Assembly: GCA_002493635.1 (NCBI GenBank)
Contig: DKZL01000022.1
Span: forward strand, 11,158-75,157
Reading direction: 5' to 3'
Length of the DNA stretch: 64,000 nt
DNA from: Ruminococcaceae bacterium UBA7075
Lineage (GTDB): Bacteria; Bacillota; Clostridia; Oscillospirales; Acutalibacteraceae
Below, piece by piece: positions 50,434-59,428 of the stretch. The notes below the pieces were generated by a model. That model saw only the letters and a list, made by a program, of their open reading frames with translations. It did not search any database and was not told the DNA's origin. The first letter of the stretch is position 1. Each line of letters begins with the position of its first letter. Made by a program: the position numbers and the translations under genes.

Positions 50434-51724
50434 CTGCCTTTCCTCCAATGCTGTTATAATCTATATAAAAATCAGGATAACTCTTGTTTATACTCAGTGC
50501 GTAGGTACATTCGATTTCGCCGTCAAGTCCTGCGGCGCACACACCTGCCGACATAACAATTCTGTGGTCGTTGCACCCCTGCACAAATCCTGACTTAAGC
50601 CTGCTTACGCCCTCAATTTCAAGTCCGTCTTCAAGCTCTGTAACCTTGCCGCCGAGCGCATTAATTAAATCGGCTGTTGCTTTTAGCCTGTCGCACTCTT
50701 TAATGCGAAGTCTTTCGGCATTGATAATACGAGTTTTGCCCTCTGCAAATGCTGCGCACACTGAAAGTGCCGGCACAAGATCGGGAATTTGCGAGGCATC
50801 AATGGTTATTCCGTGAAGTTTTTGTGCTCTTACCTTAACGCTTGTGTCGGTTTGCTCAACATATGCGCCGAACTGTGCTACAAGCTCAGCAATTTTTTTG
50901 TCGCCCTGTGCTGAATCCCTGTTTACTCCATTCACCGTAACACTGCCGCTGATTGCGCCTGCAACAAGAAAGAATGCAGCCTGCGACCAGTCGCCGTCTG
51001 TTTTATAGTCACAAGGAATATATTTCTGATTTCCCTTTATGTGCCAGCCATAGTCAGTGGTTTCAATTTCAACACCGAATTTTGACATTGTGTAAATCGT
51101 CATATTTATATATCCAACGCTCTCAATAGGCGATGTAAGCACTATGTCGCTGTCGCCGTCAAGCATTGGCAGTGCAAGCAAAAGGCCCGTAATAAACTGC
51201 GAGCTTACGTTGCCGGGAATTTCAAATTTTCCGCTTTGCAGTCTGCCGCTGATTGTAAGAGGCAAGCCGCCCTCTGTCTGACATTTTACGCCCGCCTTTG
51301 GCAAAGCCTCTGTAAAAATGCCGATTGGCCGCTGCGGTAAAAGTCCGTGACCTACAAAGGTCGCATTAATACCGCCTGCCGCAACAACCGGTATAAAAAA
51401 TCTCAACGCACTGCCGCTTTCGCCGCAGTCGAGAGTAAGATTGTCCTTTTCAAAAATTTCTGTTCCGTCAATTATAAGAACGCCGTTTTCAATATGCGTT
51501 TTTGCGCCCATTGCTTCAATAACACCTATTGTAGCCCTGATGTCATTTGACAATGCAACAGGAGCAACAGTACATTTGCCTCCTGTAAGAGCCGCACATA
51601 TGATTGCCCTGTGCACATCACTTTTTGACGGAGGAATATTTACAGTTCCGCAAGGTGTAAAGGGTTTGTACTTTACGTGCGGTTTACTGCTTTTGTCAGT
51701 TGACAACACATTATCAGTTGACAT
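50414..51724 (-). CDS. aroA: 3-phosphoshikimate 1-carboxyvinyltransferase (EPSP synthase)
   Basis: 436 residues. It joins shikimate-3-phosphate and PEP. Landmarks are 'PPSKSDVHRAIICAAL', 'LDCGESGSALRFFIPV' and 'RIKECDRLKATADLINALGGKV', 'DHRIVMSAGVCA'. The ATG at 51724 is preceded by AAGGAGATACAT; the open frame's upstream GTG at 51745 is not needed. It overlaps aroC by 20 bases and follows aroB by 24. Confidence 0.96.
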   Translation of the reverse strand: MSTDNVLSTDKSSKPHVKYKPFTPCGTVNIPPSKSDVHRAIICAALTGGKCTVAPVALSNDIRATIGVIEAMGAKTHIENGVLIIDGTEIFEKDNLTLDCGESGSALRFFIPVVAAGGINATFVGHGLLPQRPIGIFTEALPKAGVKCQTEGGLPLTISGRLQSGKFEIPGNVSSQFITGLLLALPMLDGDSDIVLTSPIESVGYINMTIYTMSKFGVEIETTDYGWHIKGNQKYIPCDYKTDGDWSQAAFFLVAGAISGSVTVNGVNRDSAQGDKKIAELVAQFGAYVEQTDTSVKVRAQKLHGITIDASQIPDLVPALSVCAAFAEGKTRIINAERLRIKECDRLKATADLINALGGKVTELEDGLEIEGVSRLKSGFVQGCNDHRIVMSAGVCAAGLDGEIECTYALSINKSYPDFYIDYNSIGGKADVLDIR

Positions 51725-51748
51725 ATGTATCTCCTTTTTTAACACGAA

Positions 51749-52798
51749 TTATGCTGTAATAAACTCCTCAAGCTTATTAAGCTCTACCTTCTTAGTAAAG
51801 CTGTCGCCGATTTTGTTGAGCAGAACAAGATTAATCGAAGTGCCTGCCGTCTTTTTGTCACTCTGTGCGGCATTCGCCATTTCTGCAAAAGTTGCCTTAT
51901 CTGATATCGGCAAGCCGTACTTTTTACAAAGTTCAATTATTCTGTCGGTTGTACCGCTTTGTGTAATGCCCTGCTTTTCGCCTGCCCTTGATATTAAAAC
52001 CATACCTATTGCAACTGCCATTCCGTGAGAAATTCCCTTAAAATCGTAAAGTTTTTCTATGGAATGACCGAGTGTGTGACCGAAATTGAGGAGCATTCTC
52101 TCTCCTGATTCACGTTCGTCACGGCTGACAACATCACGCTTTATTGAAACGCAGACCTCTATCACATCTTCAATGTGGTCAAGAGCATTTGTCTGCTCAA
52201 GATTTTCAAAGAAATCTGCATCCTTAATACATCCGTATTTTATAACCTCTGCCATACCGTCACGCACATAAAGGTCGGGCAAAGTGTTCAGAGTATCGGG
52301 GTCAATGAGTACAGCCTTTGGCTGGTGGAAAGCACCCACAAGATTTTTGCCCTGTGCAATATCAACGCCTGTTTTTCCGCCGACGGATGAATCCACCTGT
52401 GCAAGCAGAGATGTTGGTATTTGCACAAAGTCAATACCACGCAGATATGTTGCTGCCGCAAAACCGGCCATATCACCTGTTACACCGCCTCCGAGAGCCA
52501 CAACAATATCCTTGCGTGTCATACCGAAATTTGCAAGCGTGTTGTACATTTCGGCAATAGTATGTAAATTTTTCGATTCCTCACCAGCAGGAAACACGTG
52601 GGCAGTAACCTCAAAGCCCTCCTGCGAAAGTGAGTTCATAACACGCCACTTATAAAGTGCAGCAACATTCGAGTCTGAAATAACAGTAACTCTTTTTGCA
52701 TCTGACAACTGCTTTACATACTTGCCGCAGCTGTCAAGAATACCTCTTTCTATAAAAATATCATATGGGATTCCCGTTTCAACATGAACTGTTTTCAT
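51749..52798 (-). CDS. aroB: 3-dehydroquinate synthase
   Basis: 349 residues, the second shikimate step, NAD and metal dependent. Motifs are 'FPAGEESKNLHT', 'ALGGGVTGDMAGFAAATYLRG', 'QIPTSLLAQVDSSVGGKTGVD', 'LNFGHTLGHSIE' and 'HGMAVAIGM'. The metal ligands Glu and both His are present. It follows tyrA by 24 bp. GGATGGGG precedes the ATG at 52798. Confidence 0.96.
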   Translation of the reverse strand: MKTVHVETGIPYDIFIERGILDSCGKYVKQLSDAKRVTVISDSNVAALYKWRVMNSLSQEGFEVTAHVFPAGEESKNLHTIAEMYNTLANFGMTRKDIVVALGGGVTGDMAGFAAATYLRGIDFVQIPTSLLAQVDSSVGGKTGVDIAQGKNLVGAFHQPKAVLIDPDTLNTLPDLYVRDGMAEVIKYGCIKDADFFENLEQTNALDHIEDVIEVCVSIKRDVVSRDERESGERMLLNFGHTLGHSIEKLYDFKGISHGMAVAIGMVLISRAGEKQGITQSGTTDRIIELCKKYGLPISDKATFAEMANAAQSDKKTAGTSINLVLLNKIGDSFTKKVELNKLEEFITA

Positions 52799-52822
52799 TT
52801 CGACCCCATCCTTTCATAAAAA

Positions 52823-53653
52823 TTATTCACCCAAATCGGTTTTCACCTTGTGCCCCTGTTCGAGCAAGTCTTTAAGTTTTTCTATATTATCAGCCTTAAT
52901 TGCATCTGAAATTTTTGTTATATTCTCAATTAGTATATCAAGCTCTTCAACAAGCGGTTCCTTGTTTTCGAGGAAAAGCTCGCTCCACAATTTTGAATTA
53001 ATATTTGCAACTCTTGACACATCACGATAGCTGCCTGCCGAAAACCCCTTGTGATTAGGACAACTCGGACTTAGCACATAGGCACAGGCAAGCACGTGCG
53101 GAAGTTGAGAAGTAAACGCAATCATTCTGTCGTGCTCTTCGGGAGTGCTGAGTTTTACCCCGCCAAACCCAATTGACAGTGCAAAGTCAGACAAAATGTC
53201 AACATACTTTTGGTCTGCACCGCAGGGCACAACAATATAGCTTGCACCTTTGTAAAGATCGGCGTCAGACACATCAAAGCCGTTTTTCTCCTTGCCTGCC
53301 ATCGGGTGACTTCCGACAAACACAAATCCGAACTTTTTTGAAAGCTCAACAAGCTGCGGACAGATTGCACGCTTTGTTCCTGCGGCATCGGTCACGATTG
53401 CACCCTTTTTTATGTATTGTCCGTTCTGCTCTATGAACTCCACATCAGCCTGCGGATACATACACAAAATTACAAGGTCAGCCTTTTCAAGTGACTGAGG
53501 CGAACCTATTTCATCAACCGCACCCTCTTCAAGCGCCCTTTCAGCCGTAGACAGTGTGCGGTTAACACCGATTACATAGTGGTCTGTATATTTTTTTATT
53601 GCTTTGCAGAAGCTGCCCCCGATTATTCCGAGTCCGATTACCGCAATATTCAT
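52823..53653 (-). CDS. tyrA: Prephenate dehydrogenase
   Basis: 276 residues, oxidising prephenate to 4-hydroxyphenylpyruvate for tyrosine. The NAD-binding motif is 'GLGIIGGSFCKAIK' at the N-terminus, followed by 'VGSHPMAGKEKNGFD' and 'TSQLPHVLACAYV' with the conserved His. There is no C-terminal ACT domain, unlike B. subtilis TyrA, so feedback control by Tyr through that domain is not expected. Order is tyrA then aroB, both minus strand. GGAGG precedes the ATG. Confidence 0.94.
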   Translation of the reverse strand: MNIAVIGLGIIGGSFCKAIKKYTDHYVIGVNRTLSTAERALEEGAVDEIGSPQSLEKADLVILCMYPQADVEFIEQNGQYIKKGAIVTDAAGTKRAICPQLVELSKKFGFVFVGSHPMAGKEKNGFDVSDADLYKGASYIVVPCGADQKYVDILSDFALSIGFGGVKLSTPEEHDRMIAFTSQLPHVLACAYVLSPSCPNHKGFSAGSYRDVSRVANINSKLWSELFLENKEPLVEELDILIENITKISDAIKADNIEKLKDLLEQGHKVKTDLGE

Positions 53654-53666
53654 CGCAAAGTCCTCC

Positions 53667-54112
53667 GTTTTTTCTATCCGCTATATAAGTTCGATATAAT
53701 TTATTAATGCAGTGTCCCGAAGTTTGAACTTCTGTTTATTTATGAAGTTCATATTTTTTCTATCCGCTCCATAAGTTTAATCCAACTTATAACGCAGTGT
53801 CCCGAAATTTAAACTTCGGTTTAATGGTAGAGTTCATATTTTTTAGTTGCTTCATAAGTTTGTGTTAATATGTAGCCATTCCGCCCCGAAGATTTACTTT
53901 TGTTTTATGGTAAACATCATAACTCACTAATTAAAGTTAAATTAAAGTTAAATTAATGTTTATCGGAACATTTAATCAACAAGTGTAGGAAATGATCTTG
54001 ACCGTTCCCTACAAGCTCTAAAGTAAAATTATGCTGTTTATCGTACATTAGAAGTCTAAACTTCGGGAATAAAGGTTGTAATATTAATCAAACTTTTGAA
54101 GCGGATTGAAAA
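53667..54112. repeat. R1 element cluster, copy D, with inverted right end
   Basis: Three direct units start near 53672, 53758 and 53842 (period 84-86 bp). They share TCCGCT, ATAAGTT-like arms, GTGTCCCGAA and near-palindromes such as GAAGTTTGAACTTC. The third continues into the core GGTAAACATCATAACTCACT. A fourth unit is inverted at the right end ('CTAAACTTCGGGAATAAAGG', then 'AAGCGGATTGAAAAAAA') and stops next to the aroF stop codon at 54116. An R3 solo fragment lies at about 53980-54011. The 462-bp gap shows no coding sequence. Confidence 0.82.
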
Positions 54113-54115
54113 AAA

Positions 54116-55132
54116 TTACTGCACCTTACTCAAAGCATCCTTAAGTGCAAACACATTTTTTGCAACACCGTCAAACTGCTCCGGAGTAAGTGACTGTGCA
54201 CCGTCTGAAAGTGCGTGCGGCGGGTCGTTGTGAACCTCTATAATAAGTCCGTCTGCACCTGCCGCAACAGCAGCCATTGCAAGAGGCTCAACAAGCCACG
54301 ACTTGCCCGATGCGTGGCTTGGGTCAACAACAACAGGCAGATGTGAAAGTCTTTTTATAATAGGAATTGCCGACACATCAAGCGTATTTCTTGTAAATGT
54401 TTCATAGGTGCGTATTCCTCTTTCGCAGAGGATAACATTGTTATTGCCGCCAGCCATAATATATTCGGCACTCATCAGCCACTCTTCAATTGTAGCTGAC
54501 AAGCCACGCTTTAAAAGAATAGGCTTGTTTGTCTTGCCAAGCTCCTTTAAAAGCTCAAAATTCTGCATATTTCTTGCGCCGACCTGAATGATGTCAACAT
54601 TTTCAAACATATCAATGTGCGATGCACGCATAATCTCGGTAACAATAGGCAAACCTGTTGCCTTTCTTGCAGCCTTGAGCAAATCAAGCCCCTCTGCCTT
54701 TAAGCCCTGAAAGGCATACGGCGAGGTTCTCGGCTTGAATGCACCGCCCCTCAAAAGGGTTGCGCCCGACGCCTTGACATCCTTTGCAATGCCGACAATC
54801 TGCTCTTCACTCTCAACAGAGCACGGACCAGCCATAATATGCAGACTGCCGTCACCGATAGAAATTTCGTCATTAATCTTAATTATCGAGTTTTCGGGGT
54901 GGAATTTTCTGTTAGCCTTTTTGTACGGCTCCTGAACACGCTTAACACTTTCAACAATGTCCTGTGCGTCAATGTATTCAATATCTATCTTTGTGGTATC
55001 ACCGATAAGACCGAGAACTGTTGAATGCACACCGTCCCACTTGTTTACCTTGACCTGATAGTCATTTTTTAGCATATTGGTAAATTTATTTAACTGTTCC
55101 TCTGTTGTCGACGGTTTTAATACTATAATCAT
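54116..55132 (-). CDS. aroF: 3-deoxy-7-phosphoheptulonate synthase (DAHP synthase, type I-beta with regulatory domain)
   Basis: 338 residues, the entry step of the shikimate pathway. An N-terminal ferredoxin-like regulatory domain (about 1-70, 'MIIVLKPSTTEEQLNKFTNML') precedes the barrel with 'IMAGPCSVESEEQIV', 'LRGGAFKPRTSPYAFQG', 'KPILLKRGLSATIEEW' and 'VVDPSHASGKSWLV'. This is the Thermotoga-type architecture, usually feedback-regulated by Tyr or Phe. The ATG at 55132 is chosen since homologues start MII; the in-frame TTG at 55150 is upstream of the ribosome site. It has its own promoter at 55179. Confidence 0.95.
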   Translation of the reverse strand: MIIVLKPSTTEEQLNKFTNMLKNDYQVKVNKWDGVHSTVLGLIGDTTKIDIEYIDAQDIVESVKRVQEPYKKANRKFHPENSIIKINDEISIGDGSLHIMAGPCSVESEEQIVGIAKDVKASGATLLRGGAFKPRTSPYAFQGLKAEGLDLLKAARKATGLPIVTEIMRASHIDMFENVDIIQVGARNMQNFELLKELGKTNKPILLKRGLSATIEEWLMSAEYIMAGGNNNVILCERGIRTYETFTRNTLDVSAIPIIKRLSHLPVVVDPSHASGKSWLVEPLAMAAVAAGADGLIIEVHNDPPHALSDGAQSLTPEQFDGVAKNVFALKDALSKVQ

Positions 55133-55178
55133 TCTGTACCATCCTTTCAAAAACTAATAGCAAATAATATATTTCTAT

Positions 55179-55207
55179 ATTTTACCACCTTAAAGTTTTA
55201 CATTCAA
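55179..55207 (-). promoter_or_regulatory. Promoter of aroF
   Basis: Minus strand: TTGAAT (55202-55207), 17 bp, extended -10 TGG-TAAAAT with TAAAAT at 55179-55184. It separates aroE-aroK from the aroF-led genes. Confidence 0.6.
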
Positions 55208-55231
55208 TAGCTTAAGGTTATATATAATACT

Positions 55232-55744
55232 TTATTTTTTACGGCTTTCAACAATATCCATAACCTGATACGCTGTTTTAAGAGGTGTGTGTTGTCCTGC
55301 AACAACAATATCCGCGGCTTTTTTATATATCGGATAACGCTTGTCAAAAAGCTCCTTCATCGCCTTATCCCTGTCCGGTCGCTGTAAAAGCGGACGGGTT
55401 TTGTCATTTTTAAGCCTGTTTTTAATAACTTCAAGCGGCACATCAAGAAAAACAATTATATCCTTATTCTTAAAAGCATTTACATTTCTCTCAAAAGTAA
55501 ATGCTCCGCCGCCCGACGCAATAACAAGTTCATTCATTTCGGCAAGCTCAAGGCAAACCTCGTGTTCCATATCACGAAAGCCGTTTTCTCCGTGTTTTTC
55601 AAAAATCTCTGATACGGTCATTCCTGCTTTTTCTTCTATGTATGTATCCATATCAACAAATTTTCTGCCGCTCTTGCGTGCAAGATTTTTGCCGACTGTT
55701 GACTTTCCGCAGCCCATAAATCCGCATAAAACTATGTTGTTCAT
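55232..55744 (-). CDS. aroK: Shikimate kinase
   Basis: 170 residues. It phosphorylates shikimate at O3 with ATP. P-loop 'GFMGCGKSTVGKNLA', the shikimate-binding 'DMDTYIEEKAGMTVSEIF' and 'FRDMEHEV', 'ASGGGAF', and the lid 'TRPLLQ' are present. It starts 17 bp after aroE; ATG 55744. Confidence 0.95.
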   Translation of the reverse strand: MNNIVLCGFMGCGKSTVGKNLARKSGRKFVDMDTYIEEKAGMTVSEIFEKHGENGFRDMEHEVCLELAEMNELVIASGGGAFTFERNVNAFKNKDIIVFLDVPLEVIKNRLKNDKTRPLLQRPDRDKAMKELFDKRYPIYKKAADIVVAGQHTPLKTAYQVMDIVESRKK

Positions 55745-55760
55745 TCTATCACTCCGTAAA

Positions 55761-56603
55761 TTACTTGCTCATAAGTTCATTTGCTGAATCAAGACAAAGC
55801 TTGTTAATATCCTCAACTGCATAAGTTGAACCGTCCCAATGCTCGTGAGAAACAACAGCCTGCCACACAAGCATTGACATTCCGCCCACGGCATTAGCAC
55901 CGTTAGCCTTAGCTTTCTTGATAAGCACAGTTTCAAGCGGATTGTAAACTGCATCAAATACATTAGCTGATTTATTGATTATTTCGTCGCTTACAGGCTG
56001 AGCATCAACCCTCGGGAACATTCCGATAGGAGTTGCGTTTACAAGCACGTCAATGTCACCCTCAAGCTGAGGAATTGTGCAATATTCAGCCTTTGCACCG
56101 CTAATTGTCTTTTTAATCTCTTCACAAAGACTTTCGGCAATCTTAACATCTTCAATACGCACTGCAAACAAAACAGGTAAATTCTTAAGAGCAACTTCAT
56201 ATGCCATTGTGCGTGCAACACCGCCGCAGCCTAAAATTACAACTCTGCCCGAAAGCACAATGCCCGACGCATCAAGAGCCTTTAAAAATCCGTCCGGATC
56301 GGTTGTGTAGCCCTTTGCAATACCGTCACGGTTTGCAACGGTATTCACACTGCCGTACATTTTTGCCTTGCTGTCAATCTCATCAATAAGCGGAATAATA
56401 TTCTGCTTGTGAGGAATAGTAATGTTGTATCCGTCAAGCTTTAAAAGCGTTTTTTGATACTCTTGTGCAAGATTTTCGGGTGCAATATCGAGCTTTGTAT
56501 ATTCAGCGTCAATTCCCGAAAGTGCAAAAAGCCGTGTATGTATAAAAGGTGACATTGTGTGTCCGATAGGGTGACCGATTACCGCAAATTTTTTTGTGCT
56601 CAT
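55761..56603 (-). CDS. aroE: Shikimate dehydrogenase
   Basis: 280 residues, reducing 3-dehydroshikimate with NADPH. It has 'VIGHPIGHTMSPFIHTRLF', 'GYNITIPHKQNIIPLIDEID', catalytic Lys in 'PHK', 'ILGCGGVARTMAYEVAL' for the cofactor, and 'AVGGMSMLVWQAV'. GGAGG precedes the ATG at 56603. It is the first gene of the cluster and diverges from acpP. The 3-dehydroquinate dehydratase (aroD/aroQ) is not in the window. Confidence 0.95.
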   Translation of the reverse strand: MSTKKFAVIGHPIGHTMSPFIHTRLFALSGIDAEYTKLDIAPENLAQEYQKTLLKLDGYNITIPHKQNIIPLIDEIDSKAKMYGSVNTVANRDGIAKGYTTDPDGFLKALDASGIVLSGRVVILGCGGVARTMAYEVALKNLPVLFAVRIEDVKIAESLCEEIKKTISGAKAEYCTIPQLEGDIDVLVNATPIGMFPRVDAQPVSDEIINKSANVFDAVYNPLETVLIKKAKANGANAVGGMSMLVWQAVVSHEHWDGSTYAVEDINKLCLDSANELMSK

Positions 56604-56742
56604 AAGTTAATCCTCCAAGCCGATAAATTTTATACGCCACATATAATATGTCGTTTTTTGTAACTTTGCTATGCAAATTTAAGTTAAAAGCAAATTATTT
56701 ATGCAAAATTAAGAAAATTTTTATAAAATTTTAAAATAGATA

Positions 56743-56771
56743 TTGACAAAGCTTAATTTTACCAATAATAT
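56743..56771 (+). promoter_or_regulatory. acpP: Sigma-A promoter of acpP
   Basis: Perfect TTGACA (56743-56748), 17 bp, TAATAT (56766-56771), about 110 bp upstream of the start. Confidence 0.78.
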
Positions 56772-56881
56772 TATTGAAGAAGGGCAAACAAGTTTTGCTT
56801 TCACCATTGTAGCATAAAATATGTACTTTTGTCCATAATTACAATGGATACCGTATAACTTTTTTATAGGAGGAATTTAAT

Positions 56882-57109
56882 ATGGTATTGGAAAAGGTAA
56901 AATCAATTCTTGCAGAGCAGTTTGATGTTGAAGAGGAAAAGATTACTGCTGAAACAGATTTGCAGGAAGATCTCGGCGCAGATTCACTCGATGTAGTAGA
57001 TTTACTTATGTCAATCGAAGATGAATTTGAAGTTGAAGTACCTGATGAGGAAATTGAGAACATCAAGACAGTTGGTTCACTCGTTTCTTACATTGAGGCT
57101 CATTCATAA
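56882..57109 (+). CDS. acpP: Acyl carrier protein
   Basis: 75 residues, acidic, with the 4'-phosphopantetheine serine at S35 in 'LGADSLDVVDLLMSIEDEF'. It carries the growing acyl chain in fatty-acid synthesis. GGAGG eight bases before the ATG at 56882 makes this a strongly translated gene. It is monocistronic, with its own promoter and terminator, 11.5 kb from the fab-acc operon, whereas acpP usually sits inside it. Confidence 0.97.
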   Translation: MVLEKVKSILAEQFDVEEEKITAETDLQEDLGADSLDVVDLLMSIEDEFEVEVPDEEIENIKTVGSLVSYIEAHS

Positions 57110-57122
57110 TTTTGCGTCTGTC

Positions 57123-57152
57123 AAAAGGTCGGGTAATTTCCCGACCTTTTTT
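57123..57152 (+). terminator. Intrinsic terminator of acpP
   Basis: Perfect 11-bp stem AAAAGGTCGGG and CCCGACCTTTT with loop TAATTT, followed by more T residues, 14 bp after the stop. Confidence 0.95.
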
Positions 57153-57161
57153 ACTTTATAA

Positions 57162-57183
57162 GAAACTGCTCGGAAACAGACGG
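57162..57183. repeat. R2 end fragment
   Basis: GAAACTGCTCGGAAACAGACG matches the outer end of the R2 copy at 62388 (GAAACGGCTCGGAAACAGTCG). Both lie just after a terminator. Only this end is present, so it is a truncated copy. Confidence 0.5.
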
Positions 57184-57230
57184 TATTCAGTAATTTTTTC
57201 GTTTAGGCACAGTAAATTTTTTAGAAAATA

Positions 57231-57259
57231 TTGATTGAATTTCCATAATGTGTTATAAT
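57231..57259 (+). promoter_or_regulatory. Sigma-A promoter of the aspS-gatCAB unit
   Basis: TTGATT (57231-57236), 17 bp, TATAAT (57254-57259), about 43 bp upstream of aspS. Confidence 0.75.
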
Positions 57260-57301
57260 ACAATGGTATAGGCAAAAATATCTGTGAAAGGATAGTTTCA
57301 G

Positions 57302-59050
57302 ATGATAAAAGCTAATAAGTACCGCACAGTTACCTGCGGCGAATTAAGAGAAGAAAATATCGGTCAGCACGTTAAGGTTGCAGGCTGGGTTGAAAACATC
57401 CGTGACCACGGCGGAGTAATGTTCCTTGACATTCGTGACCAGTACGGTGTATTACAGGTTGTAGTTCACAATGATGAATTGCTTAAAAATATTAATAAAG
57501 AGTGCACAGTAACACTCAGCGGCGAGGTTGTAAAGCGTGACGATGAAACAATCAACAAAAAAATCGCTACAGGCTATGTTGAGGTGCACACAGACGACAT
57601 TGCTGTTCTGGGCAAGTGCAAAAATGTACTTCCGTTTGAAGTGCCGTCTTCAACAAATACAAATGAAGAAGTAAGACTGAAATATCGTTTTCTTGATTTA
57701 CGTAATCCGAAGGTGCACAACAACATTATGCTCCGTTCGCAGATTATAACATTCCTGCGTTCAAAGATGAATGAAATGGGATTTATGGAGATTCAGACTC
57801 CGATTCTTTCCACTTCTTCACCTGAGGGTGCTCGTGACTATCTGATTCCGAGCCGTAAGCACAAGGGTAAATTCTATGCTCTTCCGCAGGCTCCGCAGAT
57901 TTTCAAACAGCTCCTTATGGTATCGGGCTTTGATAAATATTTCCAGATTGCACCGTGTTTCCGTGATGAGGACGCTCGTGCCGACCGTTCACCGGGCGAA
58001 TTCTATCAGCTCGATTTTGAAATGGCTTTTGCAACTCAGGAAGATGTTTTTGACGTTGCCGAGGAAGTTCTCTATGAAACATTCAAAAAATTCTCATATA
58101 AAGAGGTTTCAAAACCTCCTTTTGCTCGCATTCCGTATGCAGAAAGTATGCTGAAGTACGGCACAGATAAGCCTGATTTGCGCAATCCGCTTGAGATTGT
58201 TGAAATCAGCGATATGTTTGAAGAAACCGACTTTGCTCCTTTCCGCAAAAAGACTGTTCGTTCAATCAATGTTCCGAATGCAGCTGCACAGAGCAAAAAA
58301 TGGTTTAAGAAAATGGAAGAGTTCGCTCTTTCAATCGGTATGAAGGGTCTCGGCTATGTCAAGGTAAGAGATGACCTCACCTTTGACGGTCCTATCGACA
58401 AATTCCTTAAAGAAGGCGACAGAGAAGAGCTTATCAGCCGCAACAACTCAAAAGCTGGCGACGTAATCTACTTTATTGCCGACACAGCAAAGGATGCTCC
58501 TAAGCTTGCAGGTCAGATAAGAACAGAAGTTGCAAAGCGTCTTGACCTTATCGACACAAGCAAGTTCGAGCTTTGCTTTATTGTAGATTTCCCGATGTTT
58601 GAGCGTGATGAGGAAACAAATCAGATTATCTTTACGCACAACCCATTTTCAATGCCGCAGGGCGGTCTTGACAGTCTTTTGAACAAAGACCCGGAAGAAA
58701 TTTTAGCTTATCAGTATGATATTGTCTGCAACGGCGTTGAGCTTTCATCAGGTGCTGTCCGCAATCACGATATTGATATTATGAAAAAGGCATTTGAACT
58801 TGCAGGATACAGCGAGGACGACCTCAAAGCTAAGTTCTCGGCTCTCTACAACGCATTCCAATACGGTGCACCGCCGCACGCAGGTATGGCACCGGGCGTT
58901 GACAGAATGATTATGCTTCTTACAGAAGAAGAAAATATCCGTGAAGTAATCGCATTCCCTATGAACTCAAACGCACAGGATTTGCTTCTCGGCTCTCCTG
59001 GAGAAGTAACAGAGCAGCAGCTTCGTGAGGTTCATATCAAACTAAGATAA
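57302..59050 (+). CDS. aspS: Aspartyl-tRNA synthetase
   Basis: 582 residues, the bacterial class II form: an N-terminal OB-fold anticodon domain ('VAGWVENIRDHGGVMFLDIRD'), the catalytic core with 'QAPQIFKQLLMVSGFDKYFQIAPCFRDED', split around motif 2, the bacterial insertion/GAD domain (about 285-410) and motif 3 'GAPPHAGMAPGVDRM'. With gatCAB directly downstream and no asnS visible, it may be the non-discriminating type that also charges tRNA-Asn; discriminating residues were not checked. Starts at ATG 57302 after AAAGGATAGTTTCAG. Confidence 0.96.
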   Translation: MIKANKYRTVTCGELREENIGQHVKVAGWVENIRDHGGVMFLDIRDQYGVLQVVVHNDELLKNINKECTVTLSGEVVKRDDETINKKIATGYVEVHTDDIAVLGKCKNVLPFEVPSSTNTNEEVRLKYRFLDLRNPKVHNNIMLRSQIITFLRSKMNEMGFMEIQTPILSTSSPEGARDYLIPSRKHKGKFYALPQAPQIFKQLLMVSGFDKYFQIAPCFRDEDARADRSPGEFYQLDFEMAFATQEDVFDVAEEVLYETFKKFSYKEVSKPPFARIPYAESMLKYGTDKPDLRNPLEIVEISDMFEETDFAPFRKKTVRSINVPNAAAQSKKWFKKMEEFALSIGMKGLGYVKVRDDLTFDGPIDKFLKEGDREELISRNNSKAGDVIYFIADTAKDAPKLAGQIRTEVAKRLDLIDTSKFELCFIVDFPMFERDEETNQIIFTHNPFSMPQGGLDSLLNKDPEEILAYQYDIVCNGVELSSGAVRNHDIDIMKKAFELAGYSEDDLKAKFSALYNAFQYGAPPHAGMAPGVDRMIMLLTEEENIREVIAFPMNSNAQDLLLGSPGEVTEQQLREVHIKLR

Positions 59051-59067
59051 ATTATATAAATACTCAA

Positions 59068-59095
59068 AGGGCGAGTTATTTTTATGGCTTGCCCT
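59068..59095 (+). terminator. Weak hairpin between aspS and gatC
   Basis: AGGGCGAG (59068-59075) pairs with CTTGCCCT (59088-59095), 8 bp with one G-U, then GATTCTGTTT. It may attenuate read-through into gatCAB rather than stop it. Confidence 0.4.
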
Positions 59096-59135
59096 GATTC
59101 TGTTTATTTACAAATATTTTAAGAAGGTGGTTTTT

Positions 59136-59414
59136 ATGGTAACAAGAGAAGATGTTGAGAACATTGCGTTGCTGTCAAAGCTGTTTGTTCCCGAAGAAGA
59201 ACTTGACAGTCTTACTCAGTCAATGCAGGAAATCATAGATTTTGCAGACACAATCAATAACGCCCCCACAAGCGGAGAAGCGTTTGACAACATTAACAAC
59301 CTTTCTAATGTGTTCCGTGAGGACGAGGTTGTAAAATCCTACAGCAGTGAAGAGATTCTCAGCAATGCACCTGAGCAGGCTGAAAATCACTTCCTTGTAC
59401 GAAACAGAGAATAA
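59136..59414 (+). CDS. gatC: Asp-tRNA(Asn)/Glu-tRNA(Gln) amidotransferase subunit C
   Basis: 92 residues from the ATG at 59136, which follows AGAAGGTGG; an in-frame GTG at 59127 is on the ribosome site. 'TREDVENIALLSKLFVPEEE' and 'FREDEVVKSYSSEEILSNAP' are the typical GatC ends. It tethers GatA and GatB. The gap to gatA is 14 bp. Confidence 0.94.
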   Translation: MVTREDVENIALLSKLFVPEEELDSLTQSMQEIIDFADTINNAPTSGEAFDNINNLSNVFREDEVVKSYSSEEILSNAPEQAENHFLVRNRE

Positions 59415-59428
59415 GGCAGGTGCATAAT

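Noticed and set aside
57110..57301. T-box or other leader control before aspS
   Set aside because: No specifier loop or T-box consensus is seen; the promoter lies only 43 bp from the start.
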